From Magnetospirillum sp. ME-1 (GTDB lineage Bacteria > Pseudomonadota > Alphaproteobacteria > Rhodospirillales > Magnetospirillaceae), in the NCBI RefSeq assembly GCF_002105535.1, contig NZ_CP015848.1, positions 1,054,907-1,118,906 of the forward strand: a DNA stretch of 64,000 bases. The letters run 5' to 3'. Numbering within the stretch: the first letter of the stretch is position 1; the number at the start of each line of letters is the position of its first letter. The translations under genes and the position numbers were made by a program. Below the pieces are notes generated by a model. It did no database searches. It had not been told where the DNA came from and was given only the letters and a program-made list of their open reading frames with translations. This document shows, in pieces, positions 7,688 to 15,921 of the stretch.

Positions 7688-9112
7688 GTGCCCCACACCC
7701 TCTCAATCCAGGCCGGATTGCCCGGCCTCGTCGCCAGCAGCACCCGCCGGCACCTGGTGTCCCGGCGGGCCCGGTGCCGGGTCATCGCCTGCCGCTTCGA
7801 GCCCTCCGACCTCGACCGGATCTGCCCTCATGGCTGCCCGGGCCGCATGGAGAGCAAGCAGCCGGTAAGGACTTCCGTCATGGACCTGCCGCTTGGCACC
7901 GACTGGACCCGGCTGGATCTCACCTATCCGGTCCTGCGCTGCCGCAATTGCGGCGCCACCCGTACCGCGCGTCCGGACTGGCTCGACGCCACCCGCCCGC
8001 TGACCGGCCGGCTGGTCGCGATGATCGAACACGAGAGCCACAGGCTCAGCGCCACCGAGGTGGCCCGTCGCACCGGGGTGGATCAGCGGACCGTCTCCCT
8101 CCTCCTTGATGAGGCGATCCGGCGATGGACCCCCATCGCACCACCCCACGCTCCGCAGCGCCTCGGAATAGACGAGGCCCATATCGGCGGCAAGGATCGG
8201 GGCGTGGTGGTCGATCTCGATACCGGGCACCTGATCGCCCTGCTGGAGGGGCGGAGCCGGGAGGATTTCCAGGCCTTCTTCGCCACCATGGAGAGCCGTG
8301 ACGCCGTGCGGGTGGTGGCCATCGACATGACCCGGGGCTACGCCACTCTTGCCGCCCGGTTCTTCCCCGGTGCCCAGGTGGTGGTCGACCGCTGGCATGT
8401 GACCCAGATGGCCCGCGCGGTGGTCAACACCTGGCGCATGCGGATCAGCAAGCCGAAGGCGTCACCCCGGGCTGCCGCCAGCCTCCAGCGTCGGCGGCGC
8501 AGCCCGCGGCAGAAGCGAAACGAGCCACCCCGGCCCACCGTGCTGAGGGCCATGCTGCAGAAGCGCTCCGGCCGGCTGCTCATCGTCGAGCGCCAGATCC
8601 TCGCCCCTGTCCTCGCCGACAATCCCGAACTCCGGATCGCCTATGAGATGCGGGAAGGGCTGTTCGACGTGTTCGACGAGGAGGACCGGGAAAAGGCTGG
8701 CGCCATGCTCGATGCCTGGCTGAGCCAAGTGGACGCTGTCGTGGGGCAGGTCCCGCAGCTCCGCGACGTGGCGAATGCGGTCAGGAGCTGGTGCGGCCCG
8801 ATCATGGCCTACTGGTCCACGGACTGGACCACCAACGGCATGACCGAGAACACCAATGGCCGCATCAAGCGGATCCATCGCGAAGGCCGAACCATGAGCT
8901 TCGAGCGGCTTCGTGCCAAGGCCATGTACCGGCTGGGCGGGCGTCCGCCGGAAAGCTACCTCGCCAGCGACATCGCCAGGGCCATCAACACCTTATCCGC
9001 CCTGGGCTGGAGCATGGAGGACATCCGGCTCCAGATCGCCGCGACGGCCTTTGGGATCAGGCATCCCGAGGCCGGCCTGCTGGACATGCCGGGACGCTGC
9101 GACGGGGGATGA
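7688..9112 (+). CDS. ISL3-family transposase
   Basis: A 474-aa transposase starting at a GTG, with AGGAGGA 7 bases upstream. It has an N-terminal zinc-ribbon-like region (CPHGCPG, CRNCGAT), an HTH (SATEVARRTGVDQRTVS), and the DDE core: D in LGIDEAHIGG, D in VVAIDMTRGY, the Trp-containing VDRWHV, and E in MTENTNGRIKRIHR. The ORF is intact. I could not see clear terminal inverted repeats. The last 167 bases of the gene recur at 12564-12730, so at least two copies of this IS have been in the region. Confidence 0.9.
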   Translation: MPHTLSIQAGLPGLVASSTRRHLVSRRARCRVIACRFEPSDLDRICPHGCPGRMESKQPVRTSVMDLPLGTDWTRLDLTYPVLRCRNCGATRTARPDWLDATRPLTGRLVAMIEHESHRLSATEVARRTGVDQRTVSLLLDEAIRRWTPIAPPHAPQRLGIDEAHIGGKDRGVVVDLDTGHLIALLEGRSREDFQAFFATMESRDAVRVVAIDMTRGYATLAARFFPGAQVVVDRWHVTQMARAVVNTWRMRISKPKASPRAAASLQRRRRSPRQKRNEPPRPTVLRAMLQKRSGRLLIVERQILAPVLADNPELRIAYEMREGLFDVFDEEDREKAGAMLDAWLSQVDAVVGQVPQLRDVANAVRSWCGPIMAYWSTDWTTNGMTENTNGRIKRIHREGRTMSFERLRAKAMYRLGGRPPESYLASDIARAINTLSALGWSMEDIRLQIAATAFGIRHPEAGLLDMPGRCDGG

Positions 9113-9171
9113 TGGGGGGTGAACCAGTGGAGGCTTCCTTGATGGAAGGGCTCGACGATGGGGCTCGCAGT

Positions 9172-11290
9172 CTATGGCCGTGTATTCCCGACGGAATATC
9201 CCAGGCTGTCGTATCCCTTGAACCGCTTGCCGCCCATGCGGGCCAGTACCGGTACCGTCTCGTCGACGTAATCGTAGATGATGACCTCGCGCTTCCCAGG
9301 ATGGAGGCGGTGCAGGCGGCCGGCATATTGGGCCAGGGTGCCGCGCCAGGAAATCGGCATGGTAAGGAACAGGGTGTCGAGCCGGGCGTCGTCGAATCCT
9401 TCTCCGATGTAGCGGCCGGTGGCGATCAGCACCCGCTCCTCGGTGTCGGCAATGGCGGCAAGCTGTTCGGCCTGCGCACGCCGCGCCCTCACCCCCATGC
9501 CGCCGTGCAGAACGATGACATTGCGGGCGAACTGCAACAGCCGTTCAGCAAGAAGCAGTGCGTGTTCCTTGCGCTCGGTCAGGATCACCGGCGAGCGCCC
9601 ATTTTCCAGGGCTTTCAGCACGTCGTCGAAGATCATGGCGTTGCGCTGCTCGTCCCTGGCCAGAGCATTGTATACATCCTGGATCGCTGGCCGATCGCTG
9701 TTCAACCCCACGGGCAGCGTGAATCCGGTCTGTCTGAGAACGACCCGATGCCCGAATGGGCGCTGGGCGGCCTGCCGTTTCGCATCGACCCGGAAACGCA
9801 CCGGGCCACATTGCATGAAGATGATCGGGTGATGCCCGTCCTTGCGGGTGACGGTCGCCGACAGGCCGAGGACATGTTTCGCCTTGCAGCGGCGGGCAAC
9901 AGCCTCGAAGCTGACCGCCGACAGATGGTGACATTCGTCGATGACGAGGTGCCCGTACTGGCCGACCAGGTCATCGACCTCGCCTTTGCGGACCAGGCTT
10001 TGGATGACCGCCACATCGACAATACCGGTGGGTTTGCGTTTGCCGCCGCCGATCTGGCCGATGGATTTCGGCGGGAGATCGAGAAAGGTGGATAGCCGGG
10101 CAATCCACTGGTCGAGAAGCTGGCGGCGGTGGACCAGAATCAGCGTGTTGGTCATACGGGCCGCGATGACGTGGGCGGCCACCACGGTCTTACCGAATGC
10201 GGTGGTGGCTGCCAGCACGCCGGTGTCGTGGCGTTGCAGCGCAACGGACGCCGCCTGCTGTTCCAGTGTCAACGTGCCCGTGAAATTCATCTCGATCGAC
10301 TGGCCGACGTGGCGTTCATCACGGCACCGGATGCCAACTCCCAGGGAGGTGAGCAGTGCCTCCGCCTGATCGCGGCATCCTCGGTAAGTGTGGTGACCTC
10401 GGCCAGCGTCATTCTTCGGAGACCCGACAGGTATTGCCATTGATCGGGATGGGGTTCGAATTGGTCATCCAGGAAGACGCTGTTGCCGGCCTCGCGGGGG
10501 CGTCGCTGCAGGGGTAGGGCGATCAGGTTGCCGAACCCGCCAGCCGGCATGGTGTCCTGGTTGGGGAAGAAGCGGTCGTAAGAATCGAAGCCGAGCTCTG
10601 GGGCGCGTTCCATGGTCTCGGTCAGGATGTGGGCGCCTAAACGGCGGGCCAGTCCTGCGGGAACCGGTTCGGCAAAGAAGATCCAGACGTGACCGCCATT
10701 GCCGGACCGGGATCGCTCCACCGCCGCCTGGATGTTCTTGATCCGGCAGGTTTCCAGGAAGGCGGCTACGTCGTCCCGCCATGATTTCTTGTCGAAATCG
10801 GCGGCGAGGAACCAGCAGGTTTCGTCAGTCAGCATCGGATAGACGCCGATGATGAAATCCCGCCCATCCGCTCCTTCGCCGCGAAGATGCTGGGCGATGA
10901 TGGTATCGGTCACGGGCAGGAAGTGCCGGTTTGGGCAATCACCGCATTTGACCTTGGGCTTGCCGCACAGGCGCGGTACCCATTCGTTGGCGGCAGGCCG
11001 GTGAATAGCCCGATTTGCCACTCCTGGGATTGCTCCAGCGCTTCGGAAAGACATCCTCGCGCCCCCGGAACAGCGAACGGAACAGAGCGATCTTGTCCGG
11101 CAGGGGAAGCGGTCACAGTCACAATCCCCCGCGCGGACGAGAAGGGCGTTGCGGGAATCGGGTGCTCCGCCTGAAGTGTCAGAAGGTCGGCGAGTCTGAT
11201 TTCCAGGGCCGCCCGTTCCGCATCAAGTGCGGCAAGGCGGTGGCGGATCTCGGCAATTTTGTCATCGTCGAAAGGCGGAGGAAATGTCAC
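9172..11290 (-). pseudogene. TOTE-type archaeo-eukaryotic primase/helicase, broken by frameshifts and internal deletion
   Basis: Read in three shifted frames from a GTG at 11290 (GGGAGG upstream). An N-terminal coiled coil (EIRHRLAALDAERAALEIRLADL) is followed, after a shift near 11100, by DKIALFRSLFRGREDVFPKR. After a second shift near 10993, where one C appears inserted, comes NEWVPRLCGKPKVKCGDCPN, then the primase core (CWFLAADFDKKSWR, RSRSGNGGHVWIFF, PNQDTMPAGGFGNLIALPL). At about 10370 a third break joins directly to a superfamily 2 helicase (AFGKTVVAAHVI, VIDECHH, LSATVT, ATGRYIGEGFDDARLD, GRLHRL). Intact relatives, as I remember them, carry roughly 100-150 more residues at this last junction. 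The helicase half alone is open for 422 codons. Confidence 0.8.
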
Positions 11291-11308
11291 GACGATGACC
11301 TCCCGCGA

Positions 11309-11698
11309 TTATCGCTCGGCCAGCCAGTCGCGGATCTCCGGCAGTAGCGCCTCGATATCGGCGAGTGCTGCCTCGACTTCACCCGGATCGGGCATGGCCG
11401 GGAACCAGCCGCCGGGGCTGGGATAGCGCCACGCCGTAGCCGCTGCCGACAGGCTGTCGAGGCCCAGAAGATCCTCCTTGAAGACATGGCCGTCGGGCAG
11501 GGAGCCGGCGGCCTGTCCGATATTGTGTGTGCGGCCGACGACGAGCCCTTCGCCCTCGCAGACCGCCCGCGTCATCTTCTCCGCCGCCTGCTGGGCATGG
11601 AAGATCGCCTGATCGGGCATTTCGGGAAGCAAACGCCGCGCGGCTTCGATGTCGCGCTCGGCAGCGGTCATCAGGGCGGAGAGGCGCCGGTTTGTCAT
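11309..11698 (-). CDS. HEPN domain protein (toxin of HEPN/MNT pair)
   Basis: A 129-aa all-helical protein. ERDIEAARRLL, FHAQQAAEKMTRAVC and GRTHNIGQ match the helix-1, helix-2 and T-H-x-I segments of nucleotidyltransferase-associated HEPN proteins. Its start overlaps the end of the MNT gene by 4 bases (ATGA). In characterised pairs the HEPN member is an RNase toxin held inactive by nucleotidylation from the MNT antitoxin. Lengths and order fit that model. Activity here is inferred. Confidence 0.85.
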   Translation of the reverse strand: MTNRRLSALMTAAERDIEAARRLLPEMPDQAIFHAQQAAEKMTRAVCEGEGLVVGRTHNIGQAAGSLPDGHVFKEDLLGLDSLSAAATAWRYPSPGGWFPAMPDPGEVEAALADIEALLPEIRDWLAER

Positions 11699-12231
11699 TG
11701 GCTGACAGCCTGACCGCGCCAGCGGTCACGGAAGGGAGAGCCTGGGCTGGCATACAACAGCCGGCCCTCGTTGTCCGCTGCAAAGGCGATGGTCCCGGAT
11801 CGTTGCCGTTCAACTTCGAAATCGGCAAGGCGGCAGGGCACGACATCGACGCCGATGCCGCAGCCCGCCACCGGTGCGTAGGCGGAAAAATAGTTCGGGG
11901 GGCCGCTTTCGTCGTCTGGAAGGATGACCAGAATGTCGAAGTCGCTGTCGGGGCGTGCTGATCCGGCGGCGCGGCTGCCGAACAGGAAAAGCGCCACCGG
12001 ACGGAGCGCCGTCTTGAGGCGTCCGACCAGGAACGACAAGGCAGCCTCCTCGTTGCGGAACGGGCCGATGTTGCGGATCGCCGTGTCACCGCCAACCAGT
12101 GACGGCCGCGTGCGGATGAATTTCAACATGGCCGCGGTCATGCCCGGATCATCCTTGATGGCATTGACAATCTCGCGGACGGCATGTTGCCGATCAGGCT
12201 TCACTCGGAAGGTGATCGTTGGGGTGGACAT
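11695..12231 (-). CDS. MNT-type nucleotidyltransferase (antitoxin of HEPN/MNT pair)
   Basis: A 178-aa protein starting MSTPTITFRVKPDRQHAV. The catalytic signature LFGSRAAGSARPDSDFDILV gives G-S and D-x-D of a minimal nucleotidyltransferase. An N-terminal segment of about 80 residues with a ribbon-like start precedes the catalytic domain. I chose the ATG at 12231, since upstream codons to 12282 look non-coding. It is transcribed ahead of, and coupled to, the HEPN gene. Confidence 0.85.
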   Translation of the reverse strand: MSTPTITFRVKPDRQHAVREIVNAIKDDPGMTAAMLKFIRTRPSLVGGDTAIRNIGPFRNEEAALSFLVGRLKTALRPVALFLFGSRAAGSARPDSDFDILVILPDDESGPPNYFSAYAPVAGCGIGVDVVPCRLADFEVERQRSGTIAFAADNEGRLLYASPGSPFRDRWRGQAVSQ

Positions 12232-12462
12232 GGAGGGCGTTCCAGCCTTGTGACACAGACTTCCATATATGTAATACGCCACTGTGACGCAGGCAAGAAA
12301 TCACATGACCAAGGAATACAGCCGGCGCCCCTGAGAGGCCTGTGAAGTGGTGAGTGCACTGGCCCAGCATGTAGTAAGGTTGGATTCGTCGACAGGGAGG
12401 TTCAAAAGCCAGCCTGCCCCTGTTCGGGTGTAATCAGGTGAGGATGCGGGTGAGGTGGCCCG

Positions 12463-12563
12463 ATGAAGAGCGTTTCCAATCAGATCTCGCCGGAACTGGC
12501 CGACAGGATACTCGACCATGTCCAGGATCATGGCCGGGTGAGCATGGGCGGCATGGCCGGCAC
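12463..12563 (+). pseudogene. truncated 5' gene fragment abutting an ISL3 remnant
   Basis: The frame MKSVSNQISPELADRILD then HVQDHGRVSMGGMAG looks like the start of a winged-helix segment of the type that asks whether a domain is present in an unfinished form, with RILDHV-x-HGRV spacing. It runs straight into the copied transposase tail. No ribosome site is convincing. It is best read as a gene remnant cut by rearrangement; the identity of the parent gene is unknown. The rest of 12232-12462 shows nothing I can name. Confidence 0.3.
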
Positions 12564-12730
12564 CGCCGGAAAGCTACCACGCCAGCGACATCGCCAGGGC
12601 CATCGACACCTTATCCGCCCTGGGCTGGAGCATGGAGGACATCCGGCTTCAGATCGCCGCGACGGCCTTTGGGATCAGGGATCCCGAGGCCAGCCTGCTG
12701 GACATGCCGGGACGCTGTGACGTGGGATGA
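12564..12730 (+). repeat. second copy of the ISL3 transposase 3' end (167 bp)
   Basis: Nearly identical (about 9 differences) to 8946-9112, from the codons GKPPESY-like CCGCCGGAAAGCTACC down to the stop codon TGA. Homology ceases at the stop on the right and at the GCCGG junction on the left, so it is a truncated remnant of another copy of the element, not an active gene. Confidence 0.85.
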
Positions 12731-12961
12731 ATTTCCCCTTCACTCGATCCGCACCCATTCCGAAATCTCGGTGTCGTCGTCCATCAGCCTGAACTTCTCG
12801 AGCAGGGGCTCCAGCCGTTCGGGCGCCACCTGTTCCTGTCACCCGACGACGATGCCAAGGCCATGGCGCCGGTGCAGGCGCGCCTGTTGGGGTCGGTTGA
12901 TTGTTCTGTTGTATTGTCCGGCGTTACGCCGTACACTTTTCCTCGGATAAGGAGGCTTCCC

Positions 12962-13261
12962 ATGCTCGCCTATAACGATCCCACCGCAACCATCGCCGAG
13001 CGCAAGAGCGCCCGGATGGAACAGCGCGTCAAGCCGCAGGTCAAGCAGACCATCGAGCAGGCCGCCGCCATGCTGGGCGTGGACGTGGCCGAATTCGTCG
13101 CCAATGAAGCCTATCGCAGCGCAGAAAGCGTGCTGGCCCGCCAGGAAATCACCCGCCTGACCGCCGCCGACCGTGAGGTGATGCTTGCCCTGCTGCGCAC
13201 GCCCCCGGAGCCGACCAAGGCCCTGGTGGACCTGATGGCCGCCCCCGATATCGAGGTCTGA
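12962..13261 (+). CDS. DUF1778 (TacA-like) antitoxin
   Basis: A 99-aa protein. RMEQRVKPQVKQTIEQAAAMLGVDVAEFV is the ribbon-helix-helix start of DUF1778 antitoxins. The tail (ALLRTPPEPTKALVDL) matches the part that wraps the acetyltransferase toxin. AAGGAGG lies 6 bases before the ATG. The toxin gene follows with no gap: its TTG start lies directly after the TGA. Confidence 0.85.
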   Translation: MLAYNDPTATIAERKSARMEQRVKPQVKQTIEQAAAMLGVDVAEFVANEAYRSAESVLARQEITRLTAADREVMLALLRTPPEPTKALVDLMAAPDIEV

Positions 13262-13789
13262 TTGGCCAAGGTCATCATCGAGCCGCTCGGTCCCCAGCAC
13301 GACCGGGCGGCTTTCGATTGCGGCAAGCCCCGCGTCACCAACTTCATTCGCCTCACCGCCAGGAAGCAGGTAGCCGAGAGCCTTGCCGTGGTGCGGGTGG
13401 CGGTCGCCGAGGGCGGCAACACGGTGCTGGGCTATCACTCGCTTAGCGCCCATTCGTTGCTGGTCGATGACCTGCCCGCCGAACTGATGCCGAAAAGCCG
13501 CCCCTATCCCGGCCTCGGTGCCTTCTATCTGGGCTTCCTCGGTGTCGATCAGTCCATGCAGGGCAAGGGCCTTGGCCGCCTGCTGCTGCGGGACGCCATG
13601 GGGCAGACCCTCCGGGCCGGTGAATACGGCGGTATCGCCTTCCTGGTGCTGGACGCCATCGACGAGGCGGCGCTGCCGTTCTACCTGCAATTCGGCTTCA
13701 CGCCCATGCCCTCGCAGCCGCTGCGCCTGGTGCTTCCGTCCAGCGTGATCCGGCAGGCGGTGATCCAAGCCGGCGGCGCCTGGAACTGA
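13262..13789 (+). CDS. GNAT acetyltransferase toxin (TacT-like)
   Basis: A 175-aa protein starting at TTG, with GAGG 6 bases upstream inside the antitoxin gene. The acetyl-CoA loop QGKGLGRLLLRDAM (Q-x2-G-x-G) and the FYLQFGF C-terminal strand are typical of TacT. Such toxins acetylate the amino group of charged tRNAs and stop translation. FDCGKPRVTNFI near the N-terminus matches the usual FdCG...l..yl motif. A tiny antitoxin-like ORF overlaps its stop codon. Confidence 0.85.
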   Translation: MAKVIIEPLGPQHDRAAFDCGKPRVTNFIRLTARKQVAESLAVVRVAVAEGGNTVLGYHSLSAHSLLVDDLPAELMPKSRPYPGLGAFYLGFLGVDQSMQGKGLGRLLLRDAMGQTLRAGEYGGIAFLVLDAIDEAALPFYLQFGFTPMPSQPLRLVLPSSVIRQAVIQAGGAWN

Positions 13790-13923
13790 TGCGTCATGCC
13801 ATCGCCTCGGCCTCCATCGAGAACCTACAGAGCGATGAGCGGACCAGGGGCTGGTTTCTGGAATTCGCCCATGGACGCCTCAGCGAGGAAGAGGGGATAG
13901 AACGCATCAAGGCCGATCTTTGA
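13789..13923 (+). CDS. VbhA-like Fic antitoxin, orphan (44 aa)
   Basis: The ATG overlaps the TGA of the acetyltransferase gene by one base. The product starts MRHAIASASIENLQSDERTR and ends EEGIERIKADL. Residues 7-12, SASIEN, fit the Fic-inhibitory motif (S/T)xxxE(G/N), and the rest fits the VbhA pattern (A-S-x-R-x-E-G-L ... G-E-x-x-x-x-E-x-I). VbhA normally sits just upstream of a Fic toxin. Here no Fic gene follows on this strand; the nearest Fic gene is on the other strand at 14624-15820 and carries its own inhibitory motif. The C-terminal neighbour may have been deleted. Confidence 0.5.
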   Translation: MRHAIASASIENLQSDERTRGWFLEFAHGRLSEEEGIERIKADL

Positions 13924-14010
13924 GAGTGCGGATACCAGCCCGGCATTCCACGTTCCTGGCCGGCGCCTCACGGCGGGTGTTCGACGCCAGATCGAAGGCG
14001 GAGGACATCC

Positions 14011-14340
14011 TCAGAACGGCGCCACTCCCTCACTCCTTCCGGCCCGCTTCCGCCCCGTCTCCAGATCCTCCCCTATGGGGTCCGTCTCCAGCAGTCCTGC
14101 GAGACGATCAGGATACCCAAGGATATAGAGCGCCTTCGCCAGCACACCGACGCTCACCCCAGCCTCGCCCGCCTCCAGGGCGGCGATGGTCTTCCGCGTG
14201 ACGCCCGCCCGTTCGGCCAGATCCTCCTGGGACAGGTTGCGCCGAAGCCGGGCCGCCCGCACGCGCCGCCCCAGCGTTTCAACGGCCTCCTCTTCGGTGC
14301 TCGTCAGGTAGACCTTGCGCATCTCAGATGTTCCATACAT
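14011..14340 (-). CDS. XRE/HipB-like transcriptional regulator
   Basis: A 109-aa protein whose core GRRVRAARLRRNLSQEDLA and ERAGVTRKTIAALEAGEAGV is a lambda-repressor-type HTH. The remainder (VLAKALYILGYPDRLAGLLE) is typical of HipB-like antitoxins. No HipA kinase gene is adjacent, so it may be an orphan. The start could be the ATG at 14340 or at 14322 (MRKVYLTST); neither has a strong ribosome site. Flanking 13924-14010 shows no gene. Confidence 0.75.
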   Translation of the reverse strand: MYGTSEMRKVYLTSTEEEAVETLGRRVRAARLRRNLSQEDLAERAGVTRKTIAALEAGEAGVSVGVLAKALYILGYPDRLAGLLETDPIGEDLETGRKRAGRSEGVAPF

Positions 14341-14439
14341 GGCTCATAATAAGGCGTTATGGTCATTGTATGGGCCATGGCTGGGCGTGGTCAGTGAGCC
14401 GGGTGGGGCGACTTCCTCCGCTGCAGAGGGCAGCCCCTG

Positions 14440-14623
14440 TCAGCCGCCGTGGCTCAGCATCAGGTAGTCGCGGCAAGGAAGTTCACGACGATGACCTTTC
14501 CAGTCGGTCACGACGTGGAAGCTCTTTGCGCGGAGTTGCACATTGCTTCCGAAAGGGGGTGATGGGGGGCTTTGCTCGTCGACATCGCCCCACGGGATAC
14601 CGAGCCAGGCTGCAGCCGATCTA
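14440..14623 (-). other. intergenic stretch with a possible gene remnant
   Basis: The minus frame ends VQLRAKSFHVVTDWKGHRRE then LPCRDYLMLSHGG and a stop, which looks like a real protein C-terminus, but upstream it runs into the end of the Fic gene in another frame. I cannot name it. 14341-14439 shows nothing further. Confidence 0.25.
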
Positions 14624-15820
14624 TCAGGTTTCGGGAAACAGCCTGGGGAACAGCGTGTCGAGAGTCTCGACCGGGAAACGCAGCGACACCTTGCCCTTCG
14701 GCGTATCCGAGGCCAGGAGGCCGGCCGCCAGGACATCGTTGAACACGCGCCGCGCCGTACGCTCCGGCAGGCCGGTGATACGCGGCACATCCCCCCGCTC
14801 GAGTTCGCCCCGGATCAGGGCCTCCTCAAGCAGCCGCGCGGCTTCGGGCTTAAGAGCCTCGCTGCGCTCGACAAGGATCCGAAGGCGGCGCGTCAGCGTG
14901 TCGAATTCGAACAGGCTGGACATGAAGGTGACCTGATCCAGGCACACCTGAAGGAACCACAGCATGAAGTCGATCAAGGCGCGCTGGGACAGGTTGCCAC
15001 GCCCATCAAGATCGCCCTGCCTCGGCATGTCGCCATGATCCATCATCCGCTTGTAGTCGCCCCGGCTGTCGAGGCCACGGGCGAGTCCGCGTGAGATGGA
15101 CCACAATCCATGGGCACCAATACCGGCCATGTGCGCCATTGCATGGCTCATCAGACGCGCAACCCGGCCGTTGCCGTCGGGAAAAGGATGGATGTAGTTG
15201 AAGCGGTGATGGGCGGCAGGAATCGCCAGGATGCGGGAGGCCTTGCCGAGAGGCTCGAAGCTGTAGCGGGCGGCGAAGTGATCCATAAAGGCGGCAACCC
15301 TGTCGCTCGACGGCGGCAGGTGGCGGCCCACCGCCACGTCCTGGTCCGGGCCTGAGCGCCAAGCCCCGGGCGTCATGGTGAATGTCCTGCCGCTCCCATG
15401 GATGGCCAGCATTTCCGGCGGTGCACCGCGATAGAACTCGGAATGCAGCCAGCGGATGAAGGCGGGAGATGCCGGTTCCGGAAGCGCGCCCGCAGAAGCC
15501 TGGCGGTCGATCTCCGCCTGCAGCCGGACATGGGCGGCCGCTTCCATCTGCAGGTTGCGACGCTCGGAATCAGGGTCGAACTGCCCGTTGAGCGCGCGCT
15601 CGATGTCCCGCGGGCGGGTGTTATGCCCCTCGATGAGGTTGCTGTAGTAGCTGTTCATGATCCGCACGAGGTCAGCGAGGCTGGCTGCCGTACGGGGGTG
15701 AAGGGTATGCCCGAGCCGGGCCGAGGCAGCAGCAAGCTCGACGGCCACGTCGGAAAGCCCCTCTGGCACCTGTTCCAGACGCGCTGGCTCGATGCGGTCA
15801 ACGCTTTCGACGATAGGCAT
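14624..15820 (-). CDS. Fic family protein (class II, N-terminal inhibitory motif)
   Basis: A 398-aa protein. The N-terminal segment has [16 protein letters not shown], in which S-N-L-I-E-G fits the (S/T)xxxE(G/N) auto-inhibitory motif of class II Fic proteins. The active site [14 protein letters not shown] (about residue 218-231) is complete, including catalytic His and the Glu-binding GNGR. A C-terminal winged helix follows ([21 protein letters not shown]). Fic enzymes AMPylate protein hydroxyls, and some reverse the reaction. Upstream of the start, TGGCCGAT occurs three times (15822-15910), a possible operator array. Confidence 0.92.
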   Translation of the reverse strand: MPIVESVDRIEPARLEQVPEGLSDVAVELAAASARLGHTLHPRTAASLADLVRIMNSYYSNLIEGHNTRPRDIERALNGQFDPDSERRNLQMEAAAHVRLQAEIDRQASAGALPEPASPAFIRWLHSEFYRGAPPEMLAIHGSGRTFTMTPGAWRSGPDQDVAVGRHLPPSSDRVAAFMDHFAARYSFEPLGKASRILAIPAAHHRFNYIHPFPDGNGRVARLMSHAMAHMAGIGAHGLWSISRGLARGLDSRGDYKRMMDHGDMPRQGDLDGRGNLSQRALIDFMLWFLQVCLDQVTFMSSLFEFDTLTRRLRILVERSEALKPEAARLLEEALIRGELERGDVPRITGLPERTARRVFNDVLAAGLLASDTPKGKVSLRFPVETLDTLFPRLFPET

Positions 15821-15921
15821 TTTGGCCGATATCTCGTTAATTTCAGCTATCTGACATTAAACGAAAAAACATGCTATTGCCAGCCAGTTTGGCCGATCTT
15901 ATGGCCGATCTTCGAGGAGGG

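Noticed and set aside
12301-12531. Reverse-strand 76-codon ORF
   Set aside because: No ribosome site, no family resemblance, and it overlaps a rearranged junction.
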